This document shows, in pieces, positions 18,638 to 27,178 of a DNA stretch of 64,000 nucleotides; the stretch's first letter is position 1; the number at the start of each line of letters is the position of its first letter. The DNA lies in assembly GCA_000471925.1 (NCBI GenBank), contig CP006667.1:496001-560000 (forward strand), in the 5' to 3' direction. The DNA comes from Ralstonia pickettii DTP0602. GTDB lineage: Bacteria; Pseudomonadota; Gammaproteobacteria; Burkholderiales; Burkholderiaceae. A program made the translations under genes and the position numbers. The notes beneath the pieces are model-generated. The model did no database searches. It worked only from the letters and a program-made list of their open reading frames with translations, and was not told the origin of the DNA.

Positions 18638-19267
18638 TCAGCAGCGCGGCGAAAGATTAGGTTCCACTCCGGACAGCAGCCACAGGCCGTTCTGTTGCCG
18701 GAATTGCAGCGTGGTGTAGGCGCATTGCGCGGCCGCCGCGGCGCTGGCCGCGCCGTTGCTGCCGCCGCGGCTGCCCGCGGCCGGGAAGCGCGCATCGATG
18801 CGGCGCTGGCGCTTGTCGTAGCGGATCTCGTCGATGCGCCCGCCCACCCAGAAATCGATCTTCGGCGGCAGCTGCGCGGCCGAGTAGTACGTCTTGACCT
18901 TGCGGCGGGTGCGGCCGTCGCGCGTTTCCACCTCGACCCAGGTCAGCGGATAGCGGATCGCGCTCTCATAGGCGCGCAGCGGCACGCGGTGCCAGCCCAG
19001 GTCGCGCTGGCCGGACAGGTCGCACGAGAACGAGCGCACCAGCTGCGTCCACTGGTCGAGCGAATTCAGTGACGGACGCCAGTGGCGCGCCATGGCCAGT
19101 TGCAGCGCCTGCGGGTCGGCCTCGCACACATTGCTCAGTTCCGCCGGCAGCAGCAGCGCCTGCGGGGCGGGTGCGGCCTGCGCGCGCGCGCCGGCGGCAT
19201 TGCCCGCGGCGGCCAGCGCGGCGAGCGCCATGGCGCAGCACAGCGCGCTGCGCGCCAGTTGCGTCAT
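18638..19267 (-). CDS. Secreted protein of unknown function between glyQ and glyS
   Basis: A 209-residue protein with a clear Sec signal peptide ([20 protein letters not shown], cleavage near ARAQA, about residue 30). The mature part has [18 protein letters not shown], a charged [20 protein letters not shown] strand region, and a C-terminal Cys, so one disulfide could form. Its ATG overlaps the glyQ stop by 4 bp and glyS starts 37 bp later, so it is cotranscribed with both synthetase subunits. I do not recognise a named family. Start and frame are well supported by the overlap and by high GC at third codon positions. Confidence 0.78.
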   Translation of the reverse strand: MTQLARSALCCAMALAALAAAGNAAGARAQAAPAPQALLLPAELSNVCEADPQALQLAMARHWRPSLNSLDQWTQLVRSFSCDLSGQRDLGWHRVPLRAYESAIRYPLTWVEVETRDGRTRRKVKTYYSAAQLPPKIDFWVGGRIDEIRYDKRQRRIDARFPAAGSRGGSNGAASAAAAAQCAYTTLQFRQQNGLWLLSGVEPNLSPRC

Positions 19268-20226
19268 GCCTTGGCTCCGCCGTTGGCCCTGTTGCCGCCA
19301 CACATCGGAAAGCCGAGGGCTTCGCGCGAGTCGTAGTAGGCCTGCGCCACCGCGCGCGACAGGTTGCGGATGCGGCCGATATACGCCGCACGCTCGGTCA
19401 CCGAGATCGCGCCGCGCGCATCCAGCAGGTTGAAGGTGTGCGCGGCCTTGAGCACCTGCTCGTAGGCGGGCAGCGCCAGGCGCGTGCCGGACGCGGCCTG
19501 GCCTTCCTCGCCGCCTTCGCCATTGCCCATCAGGCGCTTGGCCTCGCCTTCGTGCTCGGCGAAATGGCGGAACAGGATTTCGGTATTGCTGTGCTCGAAG
19601 TTGTAGGTCGACTGCTCGACCTCGTTCTGGTGGTACACGTCGCCGTACGTAAGGCGGCGCGTCTCGCCGTTCTCGACCCATTCGGTCCAGACCAGGTCGT
19701 AGACGTTCTCGACCTTCTGCAGGTACATCGCCAGGCGCTCGATGCCGTAGGTGATTTCGCCGGTGATGGGCTTGCAGTCGATGCCGCCGACCTGCTGGAA
19801 GTAGGTGAACTGGGTCACTTCCATGCCGTTGAGCCAGACTTCCCAGCCCAGGCCCCAGGCGCCCAGCGTGGGGTTCTCCCAGTCGTCCTCGACGAAGCGG
19901 ATGTCGTTCTGCTTCAGGTCCAGGCCCAGCGCCTCGAGCGAGCCCAGGTACAGCTCCAGGATGTTCTCCGGCGCGGGCTTGAGCACCACCTGGTACTGGT
20001 AGTAGTGCTGCAGGCGGTTGGGGTTCTCGCCATAGCGCCCGTCCTTCGGGCGGCGCGACGGCTGCACGTAGGCGGCACGCCACGGCTCGGGGCCGATCGC
20101 GCGCAGGAAGGTGTGCACGTGCGAAGTCCCGGCGCCGACCTCCAGATCGATGGGTTGCAACAGCGCGCAGCCCTGCCGGTCCCAGTAGGCCTGCAGGGTC
20201 AGAATCATTTGTTGGAAGGTCAGCAT
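19264..20226 (-). CDS. glyQ: Glycyl-tRNA synthetase alpha subunit
   Basis: Catalytic alpha subunit of glycyl-tRNA synthetase, class II core. The 320-residue protein shows [20 protein letters not shown] at the N-terminus, the substrate-binding run [20 protein letters not shown], the [19 protein letters not shown] motif near residues 55-73, and [17 protein letters not shown]. It starts the minus-strand operon glyQ-(secreted protein)-glyS-gmhB-plsC. Confidence 0.96.
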   Translation of the reverse strand: MLTFQQMILTLQAYWDRQGCALLQPIDLEVGAGTSHVHTFLRAIGPEPWRAAYVQPSRRPKDGRYGENPNRLQHYYQYQVVLKPAPENILELYLGSLEALGLDLKQNDIRFVEDDWENPTLGAWGLGWEVWLNGMEVTQFTYFQQVGGIDCKPITGEITYGIERLAMYLQKVENVYDLVWTEWVENGETRRLTYGDVYHQNEVEQSTYNFEHSNTEILFRHFAEHEGEAKRLMGNGEGGEEGQAASGTRLALPAYEQVLKAAHTFNLLDARGAISVTERAAYIGRIRNLSRAVAQAYYDSREALGFPMCGGNRANGGAKA

Positions 20227-20616
20227 ATGAAGACTAGGTAGAGGCGCCCGGGGCGATGGCGCCGCCCGGCATGGTGGCCGCGCAGCGCGTGCCGTGGCCG
20301 CCGCATACGGATTTCGCCAAACCCTGAATTCTATCGGCTTTTTGGCCGGGCGCCCCGTTTGGCGGGGCCGGGGAGGGGGCCGATCGAACTTCCGGGAGCC
20401 CGCCGGATGTCGGCCTTACGCAACGCTTCGGGAAAATACCGACCCGTTTTTCAAGTGGATCGGGCGCTTGCCGATAAAGTTTTTGTATACAGTATGAGTA
20501 AGCAACCCGTTCGAGCGTTGCGATTGACATCCGTGCCGGCATGGCTGGCACGGCCGGCTGACTGCTTCAGGCAGCGGCCGGTTGTCGGTGACTGATTATC
20601 GATGGGGACTTTGACC
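20227..20616 (+). other. 390-bp intergenic region upstream of glyQ and of the 30-codon ORF
   Basis: No long gene fits here. The minus-strand side should carry the glyQ promoter, but no strong boxes stand out. On the plus side a LexA-box-like site (20475-20494) is followed by about 120 bp that can fold into stems, including GTGCC/GGCAC around 20532-20550 and a longer CCGGC/GCCGG stem around 20554-20582, before the small ORF at 20617. This resembles a structured 5' leader. Confidence 0.5.
20475..20494 (+). promoter_or_regulatory. LexA-box-like site upstream of a 30-codon ORF
   Basis: The site reads TAAAGTTTTTGTATACAGTA. Against the LexA consensus TACTGT-N8-ACAGTA it matches 10 of 12 defined positions, with both mismatches (CT to AA) in the left half. 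Its eight-base core differs at one position from the core of the perfect box upstream of recA in this same window. A TTGCCG hexamer just upstream (20468-20473) resembles the recA -35 TTGCCA. It could alternatively be a GntR-family operator around TTGTATACA. Confidence 0.45.
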
Positions 20617-20709
20617 ATGACACTTCTTTCTCGCAAACCTTACCTGGTCGCAATCGCGGTCATGATCGCCGCGGCCGCCGTGTCGGTGGCGACCGGCCTG
20701 ATGGGCTGA
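20617..20709 (+). CDS. Putative 30-residue single-pass membrane peptide
   Basis: A 30-codon ORF too short for normal gene calling. The peptide starts MTLLSRKPYLVAIAVMI, has two or three basic residues in the first eight, then about 20 hydrophobic residues (Ala/Val/Ile-rich) and ends ATGLMG, so it would be one membrane helix. A purine-rich GGGGA lies about 10 bases before the ATG. The placement about 125 bp downstream of a LexA-like site, after a foldable leader, recalls SOS-induced type I toxins such as TisB (29 residues), but there is no sequence match to claim. It may simply be a small conserved membrane protein or not be translated. Confidence 0.45.
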   Translation: MTLLSRKPYLVAIAVMIAAAAVSVATGLMG

Positions 20710-20797
20710 AGCGGCCCACGCGAGCCGCGCGAATTGCGCGCCTTGCGCCTGTAGCGGACCCGGAAGCGCAGCGGCGATCCCGCCGCCTCCGGCGCCC

Positions 20798-22399
20798 TCA
20801 GCTTGCCCGGCGCACCCGCCAGGCAGCCACCCCCAGCACCAGCGCAAACAGCGCCAGCACCGGCGCATTCCCCCAGCGGATATAAGGCGTCAGCCCCTGC
20901 ATGCCCTGCACCTCGGCAGTGAGCGTGCCGACCGTGAAGGTCGGCAGCCGCGCCTGCACCGTGCCGTCCGGGCGCACCACCGCGGTCATTCCGGTATTGG
21001 TCGAACGCAGCATCGGCCGGCGCGTCTCCAGTGCGCGCATGCGCGAGATCTGCAGATGCTGGTCCAGCGCGATGGTGTCGCCGAACCAGGCCAGGTTGGT
21101 CAGGTTGGCCAGGATATTGGCCGGCGCCACCTGCTGGCGCAGGGTCTGCGCAATCTCCTCGCCGAACAAATCCTCATAACAGATATTGGGCGCCACGCGC
21201 ACGCCGCGCACCGGCAGCGGCTCCTGGTCGAGCCCGCCGCGGCGGAAGTCGCCCAGCGGCATCTTCATCATGTCGACGAACCAGCGGAAGCCCAGCGGGA
21301 TGAACTCGCCGAACGGCACCAGGTGGTGCTTGTTGTAGCGGTACAGCCGCTCGGTCTGCGGCCCGATGCCGAACACGCTGTTAGTGAAGTCCACCGGCGA
21401 ATCCGCACCCGCCGCGCCGAACAGCACCGAGGTGCCGCTGCCCAGTGCGAAGTCGCGCACCGCCACCGCCACCTCGACCGGCAGCTCCTGCAGGATCACC
21501 GGGAAGGCGGTCTCGGGCGTCACCACCAGGTCGGCCGGCTGCGCGGTGATCATGTCGCGGTACAGCTCGAGCGAACGCTGGATGCCGGCGGCCTCGAACT
21601 TGATGTCCTGCGCCACATTGCCCTGCAGCAGCCGCACCGACAGCGGCTTGCCGGCGGGCGTGGTCCACGCCAGCGGTGCCAGTGCCGCGCCCGCCGCGGG
21701 CAGGATCAGCGCAAGCGCCAGCGCCGCCAGCGCGCGGCCGCGCGCGCCCTGGCCCATGCTGCGCACCGCGGCTGCCAGCAGCGCCGCCACCGCGGCCGCC
21801 AGCGCGCCGATGCCGTAGACGCCGGCCAGCGGCGCAAAGCCCGCCAGCGGGCCGTCGGTATGGGCATAGCCGCCCGACAGCCACGGGAATCCGGTGAACA
21901 CCACGCCGCGCAGCCATTCCGTCAGGCCCCAGGCGGCGCCGAACGCAAGCGCCGCCAGCAGCCCGGCCTGGGGCAGGCGCGCCGTCAGCCGGTGCCACAG
22001 CGCGCCGGCCAGCGCGGGCCACAGCGACAGGTAGCCCGAGAACAGCACCACTGCCAGCGCCGCCATCCACGCCGGCATCTCACCGTAGACGTGCATGCTG
22101 ATATAGAGCCACCAGATGCCAGACAGGAACCAGCCCAGCCCGAAGGCAAAGCCGGTGGCCGCGGCCATGCGCGCGCGCGGCGCATCGGCCATCAGCGCGG
22201 CCAGGCCCGCCAGCGACAGGATCTGCAGCCACCACCAGTCATGCGGGGCAAAAGCTTGCGTATGGGCGATGCCGAGCACGCCGGCCAGCAGCAGCCGCGC
22301 CATGGCGGCGGCGCGCGACCGCGCTTGCGTGCCAGGCACGCCGGCAGTGTCGGCGTCGGCAGCGGCGGCGCCGTTGAGGATCGGGGCGGGACGCTTCAT
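20798..22399 (-). CDS. lnt: Apolipoprotein N-acyltransferase
   Basis: Inner-membrane enzyme that adds the third acyl chain to the N-terminal Cys of lipoproteins. The 533-residue protein has six to eight N-terminal membrane helices and a C-terminal nitrilase-like periplasmic domain with the catalytic triad visible: Glu in VVTPETAFPVI, Lys in YNKHHLVPFGEF, and Cys in APNICYEDLFGEE. A final helix lies near the C-terminus. It overlaps corC by 4 bp, giving the conserved miaB-phoH-ybeY-corC-lnt order. Confidence 0.95.
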   Translation of the reverse strand: MKRPAPILNGAAAADADTAGVPGTQARSRAAAMARLLLAGVLGIAHTQAFAPHDWWWLQILSLAGLAALMADAPRARMAAATGFAFGLGWFLSGIWWLYISMHVYGEMPAWMAALAVVLFSGYLSLWPALAGALWHRLTARLPQAGLLAALAFGAAWGLTEWLRGVVFTGFPWLSGGYAHTDGPLAGFAPLAGVYGIGALAAAVAALLAAAVRSMGQGARGRALAALALALILPAAGAALAPLAWTTPAGKPLSVRLLQGNVAQDIKFEAAGIQRSLELYRDMITAQPADLVVTPETAFPVILQELPVEVAVAVRDFALGSGTSVLFGAAGADSPVDFTNSVFGIGPQTERLYRYNKHHLVPFGEFIPLGFRWFVDMMKMPLGDFRRGGLDQEPLPVRGVRVAPNICYEDLFGEEIAQTLRQQVAPANILANLTNLAWFGDTIALDQHLQISRMRALETRRPMLRSTNTGMTAVVRPDGTVQARLPTFTVGTLTAEVQGMQGLTPYIRWGNAPVLALFALVLGVAAWRVRRAS

Positions 22400-23283
22400 G
22401 CGCCGGCCACGCTCAAGCTGTCGGATTGGGATTCGCGGTGCACCTGCAGCAGGTGTACCTGCCGCGCGTCGGCGCGCAGCACTTCGAAGCGGATCGGCGG
22501 CAGGGTGATGATCTCGCCGCGGTGGGGCACATGGCCCACGTGGTTGGACAACAGCCCGCCCACGGTATCGACGTCGTGGTCGGAGAAGGCGGTGCCGAAG
22601 GCCTCGTTGAACTGGGCGATCTCGGTCAGGCCGTGCACGCGCCAGCTCCCGTCGGGCATCGGCAGGATATTGTCCTGGTCTTCGTCGAGGTCGAACTCGT
22701 CCTCGATATCGCCCACGATCTGCTCCAGCACGTCCTCGATCGTCACCAGCCCGGCCACGCCGCCGTACTCGTCCACGACGATGGCGATATGGTTGCGGTT
22801 GATGCGGAATTCGCGCAGCAGGATGTTCAGGCGCTTGGACTCGGGGATGAACACCGCCGGGCGCAGCGTTTCGCGCAGGTCGAAGGCGGGGTCGGTGTAG
22901 TAGCGCAGCAGGTCCTTGGCCAGCAGGATGCCGATGATGTTGTCACGGCTGCCTTCATAGACCGGGAAGCGCGAGTGCGCGGTCAGCTGCATGAACGGGA
23001 TGAAGGTCTCCGGCGCGTCGGCGATGTTGACCATATCCATCTGCGCACGCGGCACCATGATGTCGCGCGCGGTCAGTTCGGAGACCTGGAATACGCCCTC
23101 GATCATGGAGAGCGAATCGGCATCGATCAGGTTGCGCTCGTGCGCTTCCTGGAGCACTTCGAGCAGTTCCGCTCGGGTGTCCGGTTCGGGGGAAATCAGG
23201 TCTGACAGGCGTTCGAGAAGCGATCTGGGACGATCGGTCTGCCTCAGATAGGCGGGCTTCGAACTGGGATAGGGGTCGTTCAT
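22396..23283 (-). CDS. corC: CorC/YbeX-type CBS-domain protein
   Basis: The 295-residue protein has two CBS domains (about residues 70-195, starting at RDIMVPRAQMDMVN) followed by a CorC_HlyC domain, and lacks the membrane DUF21 domain found in longer relatives. The E. coli homologue YbeX is linked to magnesium/cobalt efflux and, more recently, to ribosome-related functions. FVVDEYGG-type sequence appears here as IVVDEYGGVAGLVTIEDVLE. It lies between ybeY and lnt as in E. coli. Confidence 0.92.
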   Translation of the reverse strand: MNDPYPSSKPAYLRQTDRPRSLLERLSDLISPEPDTRAELLEVLQEAHERNLIDADSLSMIEGVFQVSELTARDIMVPRAQMDMVNIADAPETFIPFMQLTAHSRFPVYEGSRDNIIGILLAKDLLRYYTDPAFDLRETLRPAVFIPESKRLNILLREFRINRNHIAIVVDEYGGVAGLVTIEDVLEQIVGDIEDEFDLDEDQDNILPMPDGSWRVHGLTEIAQFNEAFGTAFSDHDVDTVGGLLSNHVGHVPHRGEIITLPPIRFEVLRADARQVHLLQVHRESQSDSLSVAGA

Positions 23284-23417
23284 TTCGCGGCGAGCGCGTG
23301 GTGGAGATCGTCTGAAGGATACACTAAAAGCCTGACCGTCCCGTGACGGTGGGCGGGCCGCCGACGCCGCAAGTGATGCAGGCGGCGCCCGTCAGGACGC
23401 CGCCTGTGCGGGCGGCA

Positions 23418-24170
23418 TCACGCGGTCGCGATGCGCTCCGCAAGATAGGGATCGGCATAACCCAGCGCCTGCAGCGTCTCGGTCTCGATCGCCTCCATTT
23501 CCTCGGCCTCGGCCTCGTCCTCGTGCTCATAGCCCTGCGCATGCAGCACGCCGTGCACGATCAGGTGCGCATAGTGCGCTTCCAGCGGCTTGCGCTGCTC
23601 GCGCGCCTCGGCTTCCACCACCGGGCAGCACAGCACGATATCGCCCGTGACCGGGTCTTCCTCGTTCTCCGCATAGGCAAAGGTCAGCACGTTGGTGGCG
23701 TAGTCCTTGCCGCGATAGGTGCGGTTCAGCGTGCGGCCTTCTTCCTCGCCGACAAAGCGGATGGTCAGCGTGGCGTCGGCGTACAGCGCCGACTTGACCC
23801 AGGTTTCGATCTTGCGGCGCGGCGGCAGGCCGGCGCGCTTGCCGACACCGTCGCCATTCTGGATCTCGAGTTCCAGGGCGGGCGGGGTGGCCGGGGTGCC
23901 CGTGGTGGTGACCACCGGCGTGGCGGTCACGGCCACCGACAGTGCGTCATGGTTGTCCGGGCGCACCAGCAGGCCGGCCTGCTGGTTGGTATCGGTATGC
24001 TCGGCCAGCAGCGCGAGCACGCCGTCGGCGGCCTGCGACAGGTCCAGGGTGATGCTGCGGCCGTCGGGCAACTGCACGCGCAGCGCGTGCGCGGCGCTCT
24101 TGCGCGCGCGGCCTTCGTTATCGAACAGGGTCAGGCTGACGCCGGAAGACTTGGATTTCTGGGATTTCAA
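23418..24170 (-). CDS. ybeY: Endoribonuclease YbeY with long N-terminal extension
   Basis: Zinc-dependent endoribonuclease for 16S rRNA 3'-end maturation and ribosome quality control. The signature [16 protein letters not shown] near residues 207-222 gives the three zinc histidines. The conserved YbeY core begins only around residue 97 ([14 protein letters not shown]). The preceding 95 residues form an extra domain ([13 protein letters not shown], then [18 protein letters not shown]) absent from the usual 150-residue enzyme. The start is TTG at 24170, directly after the phoH TAA; an AAGGA Shine-Dalgarno 7 bases before it, inside the end of phoH, supports this start. Confidence 0.88.
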   Translation of the reverse strand: MKSQKSKSSGVSLTLFDNEGRARKSAAHALRVQLPDGRSITLDLSQAADGVLALLAEHTDTNQQAGLLVRPDNHDALSVAVTATPVVTTTGTPATPPALELEIQNGDGVGKRAGLPPRRKIETWVKSALYADATLTIRFVGEEEGRTLNRTYRGKDYATNVLTFAYAENEEDPVTGDIVLCCPVVEAEAREQRKPLEAHYAHLIVHGVLHAQGYEHEDEAEAEEMEAIETETLQALGYADPYLAERIATA

Positions 24171-25169
24171 TTACGCGTCCTTGTGCTGGGCGTGGTATTC
24201 GTCATAGGCATCGACGATGCGCGCCACCAGCGGATGGCGCACCACGTCGATGCTGGTAAAGCGGGTGCAGGCGATGCCGCGCACGTCGCGCAGCACGTGC
24301 TGCGCCTCCACCAGGCCGCTCTTCTGGCCCTTGGGCAGGTCGATCTGCGTGATGTCGCCGGTGATCACCGCCTTCGAGCCGAAGCCGATGCGCGTGAGGA
24401 ACATCTTCATCTGCTCGGGCGTGGTGTTCTGCGCCTCGTCCAGGATGATGAAGGCATGGTTCAGCGTGCGCCCGCGCATATAGGCCAGCGGCGCGATCTC
24501 GATCATCTGGCGCTCGAACATCTTCTGCGTGCGGTCGAAGCCGAGCAGGTCGTACAGCGCGTCATACAGGGGGCGCAGGTAGGGATCGACCTTCTGCGCC
24601 AGGTCGCCGGGCAGGAAGCCCAGGCGCTCGCCGGCTTCCACCGCCGGGCGCGTCAGCACGATGCGCTTGACCGCATCGCGCTCCAGCGCGTCGACCGCGC
24701 ACGCCACCGCCAGGTAGGTCTTGCCGGTGCCGGCCGGGCCGATGCCCATGGTCAGGTCGTGCGACAGGATATTGCGCAGGTAGTCGCGCTGCGCCACGGT
24801 GCGGCCCTGTAGGCCGGGGCGGCGGGTGTGCAGCACCGGCGATTCGTCGCCGATCTCGCGCTCTTCGACATCGTCGCCGTTGCCGGGCAGGTAGCTGCCG
24901 TGGGCGGACAGCTGGCGCGTTTCCACCAGGCCCAGCTGCACGTCGTCGATCGACAGCGGCGTGCGCGCCTGGTTGTAGAAGCGCTCCAGCGCCGCCGCGG
25001 TGTCTTGCGCATTGTTGCCGCGCACCGTCATGCGGTGGCCGCGCCGCTGGATGGTCACGTCGAGCGCCTGCTCGATCTGGCGCAGGTTTTCGTCGAGCGG
25101 CCCGCACAGGTTTTGCAGCCGGGTGTTGTCGTCCCTGGGGGCGACGAATTCTGCGGAAGGGATCTTCAT
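24171..25169 (-). CDS. phoH: PhoH-like ATPase (YbeZ)
   Basis: P-loop ATPase of the PhoH family, thought to act with YbeY in RNA metabolism. The 332-residue protein shows the Walker A motif [11 protein letters not shown] near residues 140-150, a [20 protein letters not shown]alker B region, and [17 protein letters not shown]. An N-terminal KH-like region precedes the ATPase. The start at 25169 is chosen because the ORF upstream overlaps miaB. Its stop is directly adjacent to the ybeY start. Confidence 0.93.
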   Translation of the reverse strand: MKIPSAEFVAPRDDNTRLQNLCGPLDENLRQIEQALDVTIQRRGHRMTVRGNNAQDTAAALERFYNQARTPLSIDDVQLGLVETRQLSAHGSYLPGNGDDVEEREIGDESPVLHTRRPGLQGRTVAQRDYLRNILSHDLTMGIGPAGTGKTYLAVACAVDALERDAVKRIVLTRPAVEAGERLGFLPGDLAQKVDPYLRPLYDALYDLLGFDRTQKMFERQMIEIAPLAYMRGRTLNHAFIILDEAQNTTPEQMKMFLTRIGFGSKAVITGDITQIDLPKGQKSGLVEAQHVLRDVRGIACTRFTSIDVVRHPLVARIVDAYDEYHAQHKDA

Positions 25170-25203
25170 CGGTTGGCGATGGCCTCGCTGAAAGCTGCGT
25201 GAA

Positions 25204-26556
25204 TTACTGGCGTACCACGATCTCGCCGCGCAGAGAGTGCGGGAACGCCTGCGTGATGCTGACATCGACCAGCTGGCCGACCAGCCGGTCGCGGCCGGCC
25301 TGGGGCACGCCCGGCAGCGCGAAGTTGACCACGCGGTTGTTCTCGGTGCGTCCGTGCAGCTCGGTCGGGTCCTTGCGCGCGGGCCCTTCCACCAGGATGC
25401 GCTGCACCGAGCCGACCATGTTCCGGCTGATGCGCTGCACGTTTTCCTCGATCGTGGCCTGCAGCCGTTGCAGCCGTCGCAGCTTGACTTCGTGCGGGGT
25501 GTCGTCGTGCAGGTTGGCCGCGGGCGTGCCGGGGCGCGGGCTGAAGATAAACGAGAACGAGGTGTCGTAGCCGATCTCCTCGATCATCGCCATCAGCTTC
25601 TCGAAGTCGGCATCGGTCTCGCCGGGGAAGCCGACGATGAAGTCCGACGACATCGACATGTCCGGGCGCAGCACGCGCAGCTTGCGGATGATGCTCTTGT
25701 ACTCCAGCACGCTGTAGCCGCGCTTCATCGCCATCAGGATGCGGTCGGACGCATGCTGCACCGGCAGGTGCAAATGGTTTACCAGCTTTTCGCAGCGGCC
25801 GTACAGCTCGACCAGGCGCGAGGTGAATTCCTTCGGGTGGCTGGTGGTGTAGCGGATGCGCTCGATGCCGGGGATCTCGGCCACGTACTCGATCAGCAGC
25901 GCAAAGTCGGCGATCTCGGTGGTATCGCCCATCTTGCCGCGATAGGCGTTGACGTTCTGGCCCAGCAGCGTGACTTCGCGCACGCCTTGCTCGGCCAGGC
26001 CGGCGACTTCAGCCAGCACGTCTTCGAACGGGCGCGACACTTCCTCGCCGCGGGTGTAGGGCACCACGCAGTAGCTGCAGTACTTGGAGCAGCCTTCCAT
26101 GATCGAGACAAAGGCGCTCGGGCCATCGACGCGTGCCGGCGGCAGGTGGTCGAACTTCTCGATCTCGGGGAAGGAGATATCCACCTGCGACTGGCCGGTG
26201 CGCTGGCGCCGCGCGATCAGGTCGGGCAGGCGGTGCAGCGTCTGCGGGCCGAACACCACGTCGACATACGGCGCGCGCGAGACGATGCTGGCGCCTTCCT
26301 GGCTGGCCACGCAGCCGCCCACGCCGATCACCAGGTCAGGCTTGACGGCCTTGAGTGCCTTCATCCGGCCCAGTTCCGAGAACACCTTCTCCTGCGCCTT
26401 CTCGCGCACCGAGCAGGTGTTGAACAGGATCACGTCGGCGTCTTCGACGTTGTCGGTGGGTTCCAGCCCCTGGCTGGCGTGGAGGACGTCGACCATCTTG
26501 TCCGAGTCGTACTCGTTCATCTGGCAGCCGTACGTCTTGACGAAAACTTTCTTCAT
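25204..26556 (-). CDS. miaB: tRNA-2-methylthio-N6-dimethylallyladenosine synthase
   Basis: Radical-SAM methylthiotransferase that modifies A37 of tRNAs reading UNN codons. The 450-residue protein has the three Cys of the N-terminal UPF0004 domain ([34 protein letters not shown]), the radical-SAM triad [17 protein letters not shown] near residues 154-170, and a C-terminal TRAM domain. It begins the minus-strand operon that runs to lnt. Confidence 0.96.
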   Translation of the reverse strand: MKKVFVKTYGCQMNEYDSDKMVDVLHASQGLEPTDNVEDADVILFNTCSVREKAQEKVFSELGRMKALKAVKPDLVIGVGGCVASQEGASIVSRAPYVDVVFGPQTLHRLPDLIARRQRTGQSQVDISFPEIEKFDHLPPARVDGPSAFVSIMEGCSKYCSYCVVPYTRGEEVSRPFEDVLAEVAGLAEQGVREVTLLGQNVNAYRGKMGDTTEIADFALLIEYVAEIPGIERIRYTTSHPKEFTSRLVELYGRCEKLVNHLHLPVQHASDRILMAMKRGYSVLEYKSIIRKLRVLRPDMSMSSDFIVGFPGETDADFEKLMAMIEEIGYDTSFSFIFSPRPGTPAANLHDDTPHEVKLRRLQRLQATIEENVQRISRNMVGSVQRILVEGPARKDPTELHGRTENNRVVNFALPGVPQAGRDRLVGQLVDVSITQAFPHSLRGEIVVRQ

Positions 26557-26659
26557 ATGCCGATCTCAGTGGTTGACCTGGGGGCATCAGGGTGTTGCAA
26601 CAACGCGGCCGGCGCGTGGGGCACGCCGGTCGCACTTCTGGGGCGAACTTCAAGGGGGA

Positions 26660-27055
26660 CTACGATTTTGCTTTCAGCGCCTTCTGCTCGGGCTCGCTCA
26701 GCACCCAGGCCGTCAGCAGCTGGCCGTACAGGTCCAGCTTGTACCGCACCGGCAGCTTCTGGCCCGCCACCGCGGTCTTGGCCAGCAGCTGGTTGTCGGT
26801 GCCGAACAGGCGCAGGCCGGGCGCCACGCCCACGGTCTTGCCGTCCAGCGTGGCCGTCTGCGGCGCGCCGGCCGACGGCGTGGCGATGACCAGCTTTGCC
26901 GCCTGCGCATCGTCCGGGATCACCCGCACCGGCTGGGCCGCCGCGCTGGCCGCGCCGAGCAGCAGGGCGCCGGCGCAGGCCAGCGCACGCCTCCGCCCGC
27001 GCGAGGGTTTGACAGACTCCGGCGCCTGGCGGCGCGCATCATGACCTGCTGGCAT
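26660..27055 (-). CDS. Secreted protein of unknown function
   Basis: A 131-residue protein. After a basic N-terminus (PSRGRRR) a hydrophobic stretch ALACAGALLLGAASAAAQP forms a signal peptide cleaved near residue 41. The mature part, about 90 residues, contains LDGKTVGVAPGLRLFGTDNQ and KLPVRYKLDLYGQLLTAWVL and looks like a small beta-rich periplasmic domain. A GGAG Shine-Dalgarno lies 8 bases before the ATG. It is 100 bp upstream of miaB on the same strand and could share its transcript. No family recognised. Confidence 0.72.
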   Translation of the reverse strand: MPAGHDARRQAPESVKPSRGRRRALACAGALLLGAASAAAQPVRVIPDDAQAAKLVIATPSAGAPQTATLDGKTVGVAPGLRLFGTDNQLLAKTAVAGQKLPVRYKLDLYGQLLTAWVLSEPEQKALKAKS

Positions 27056-27178
27056 GGGGAGAACTCCGACAAAAAGGACGAAGCGTTGGCGGGATCGCCC
27101 GAAGGCGGGCGCAACCCGCCATTTTACCCGCTCTTTTCCCCGCTGACGGGCCTGGCGATGCGGGGATCGGGTTTGTGC

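Noticed and set aside
20475..20494. Reading the site as a GntR-type operator (TTGTATACA)
   Set aside because: Kept as an alternative only: the right half extends as ACAGTA exactly like the recA box, and no GntR gene is adjacent.
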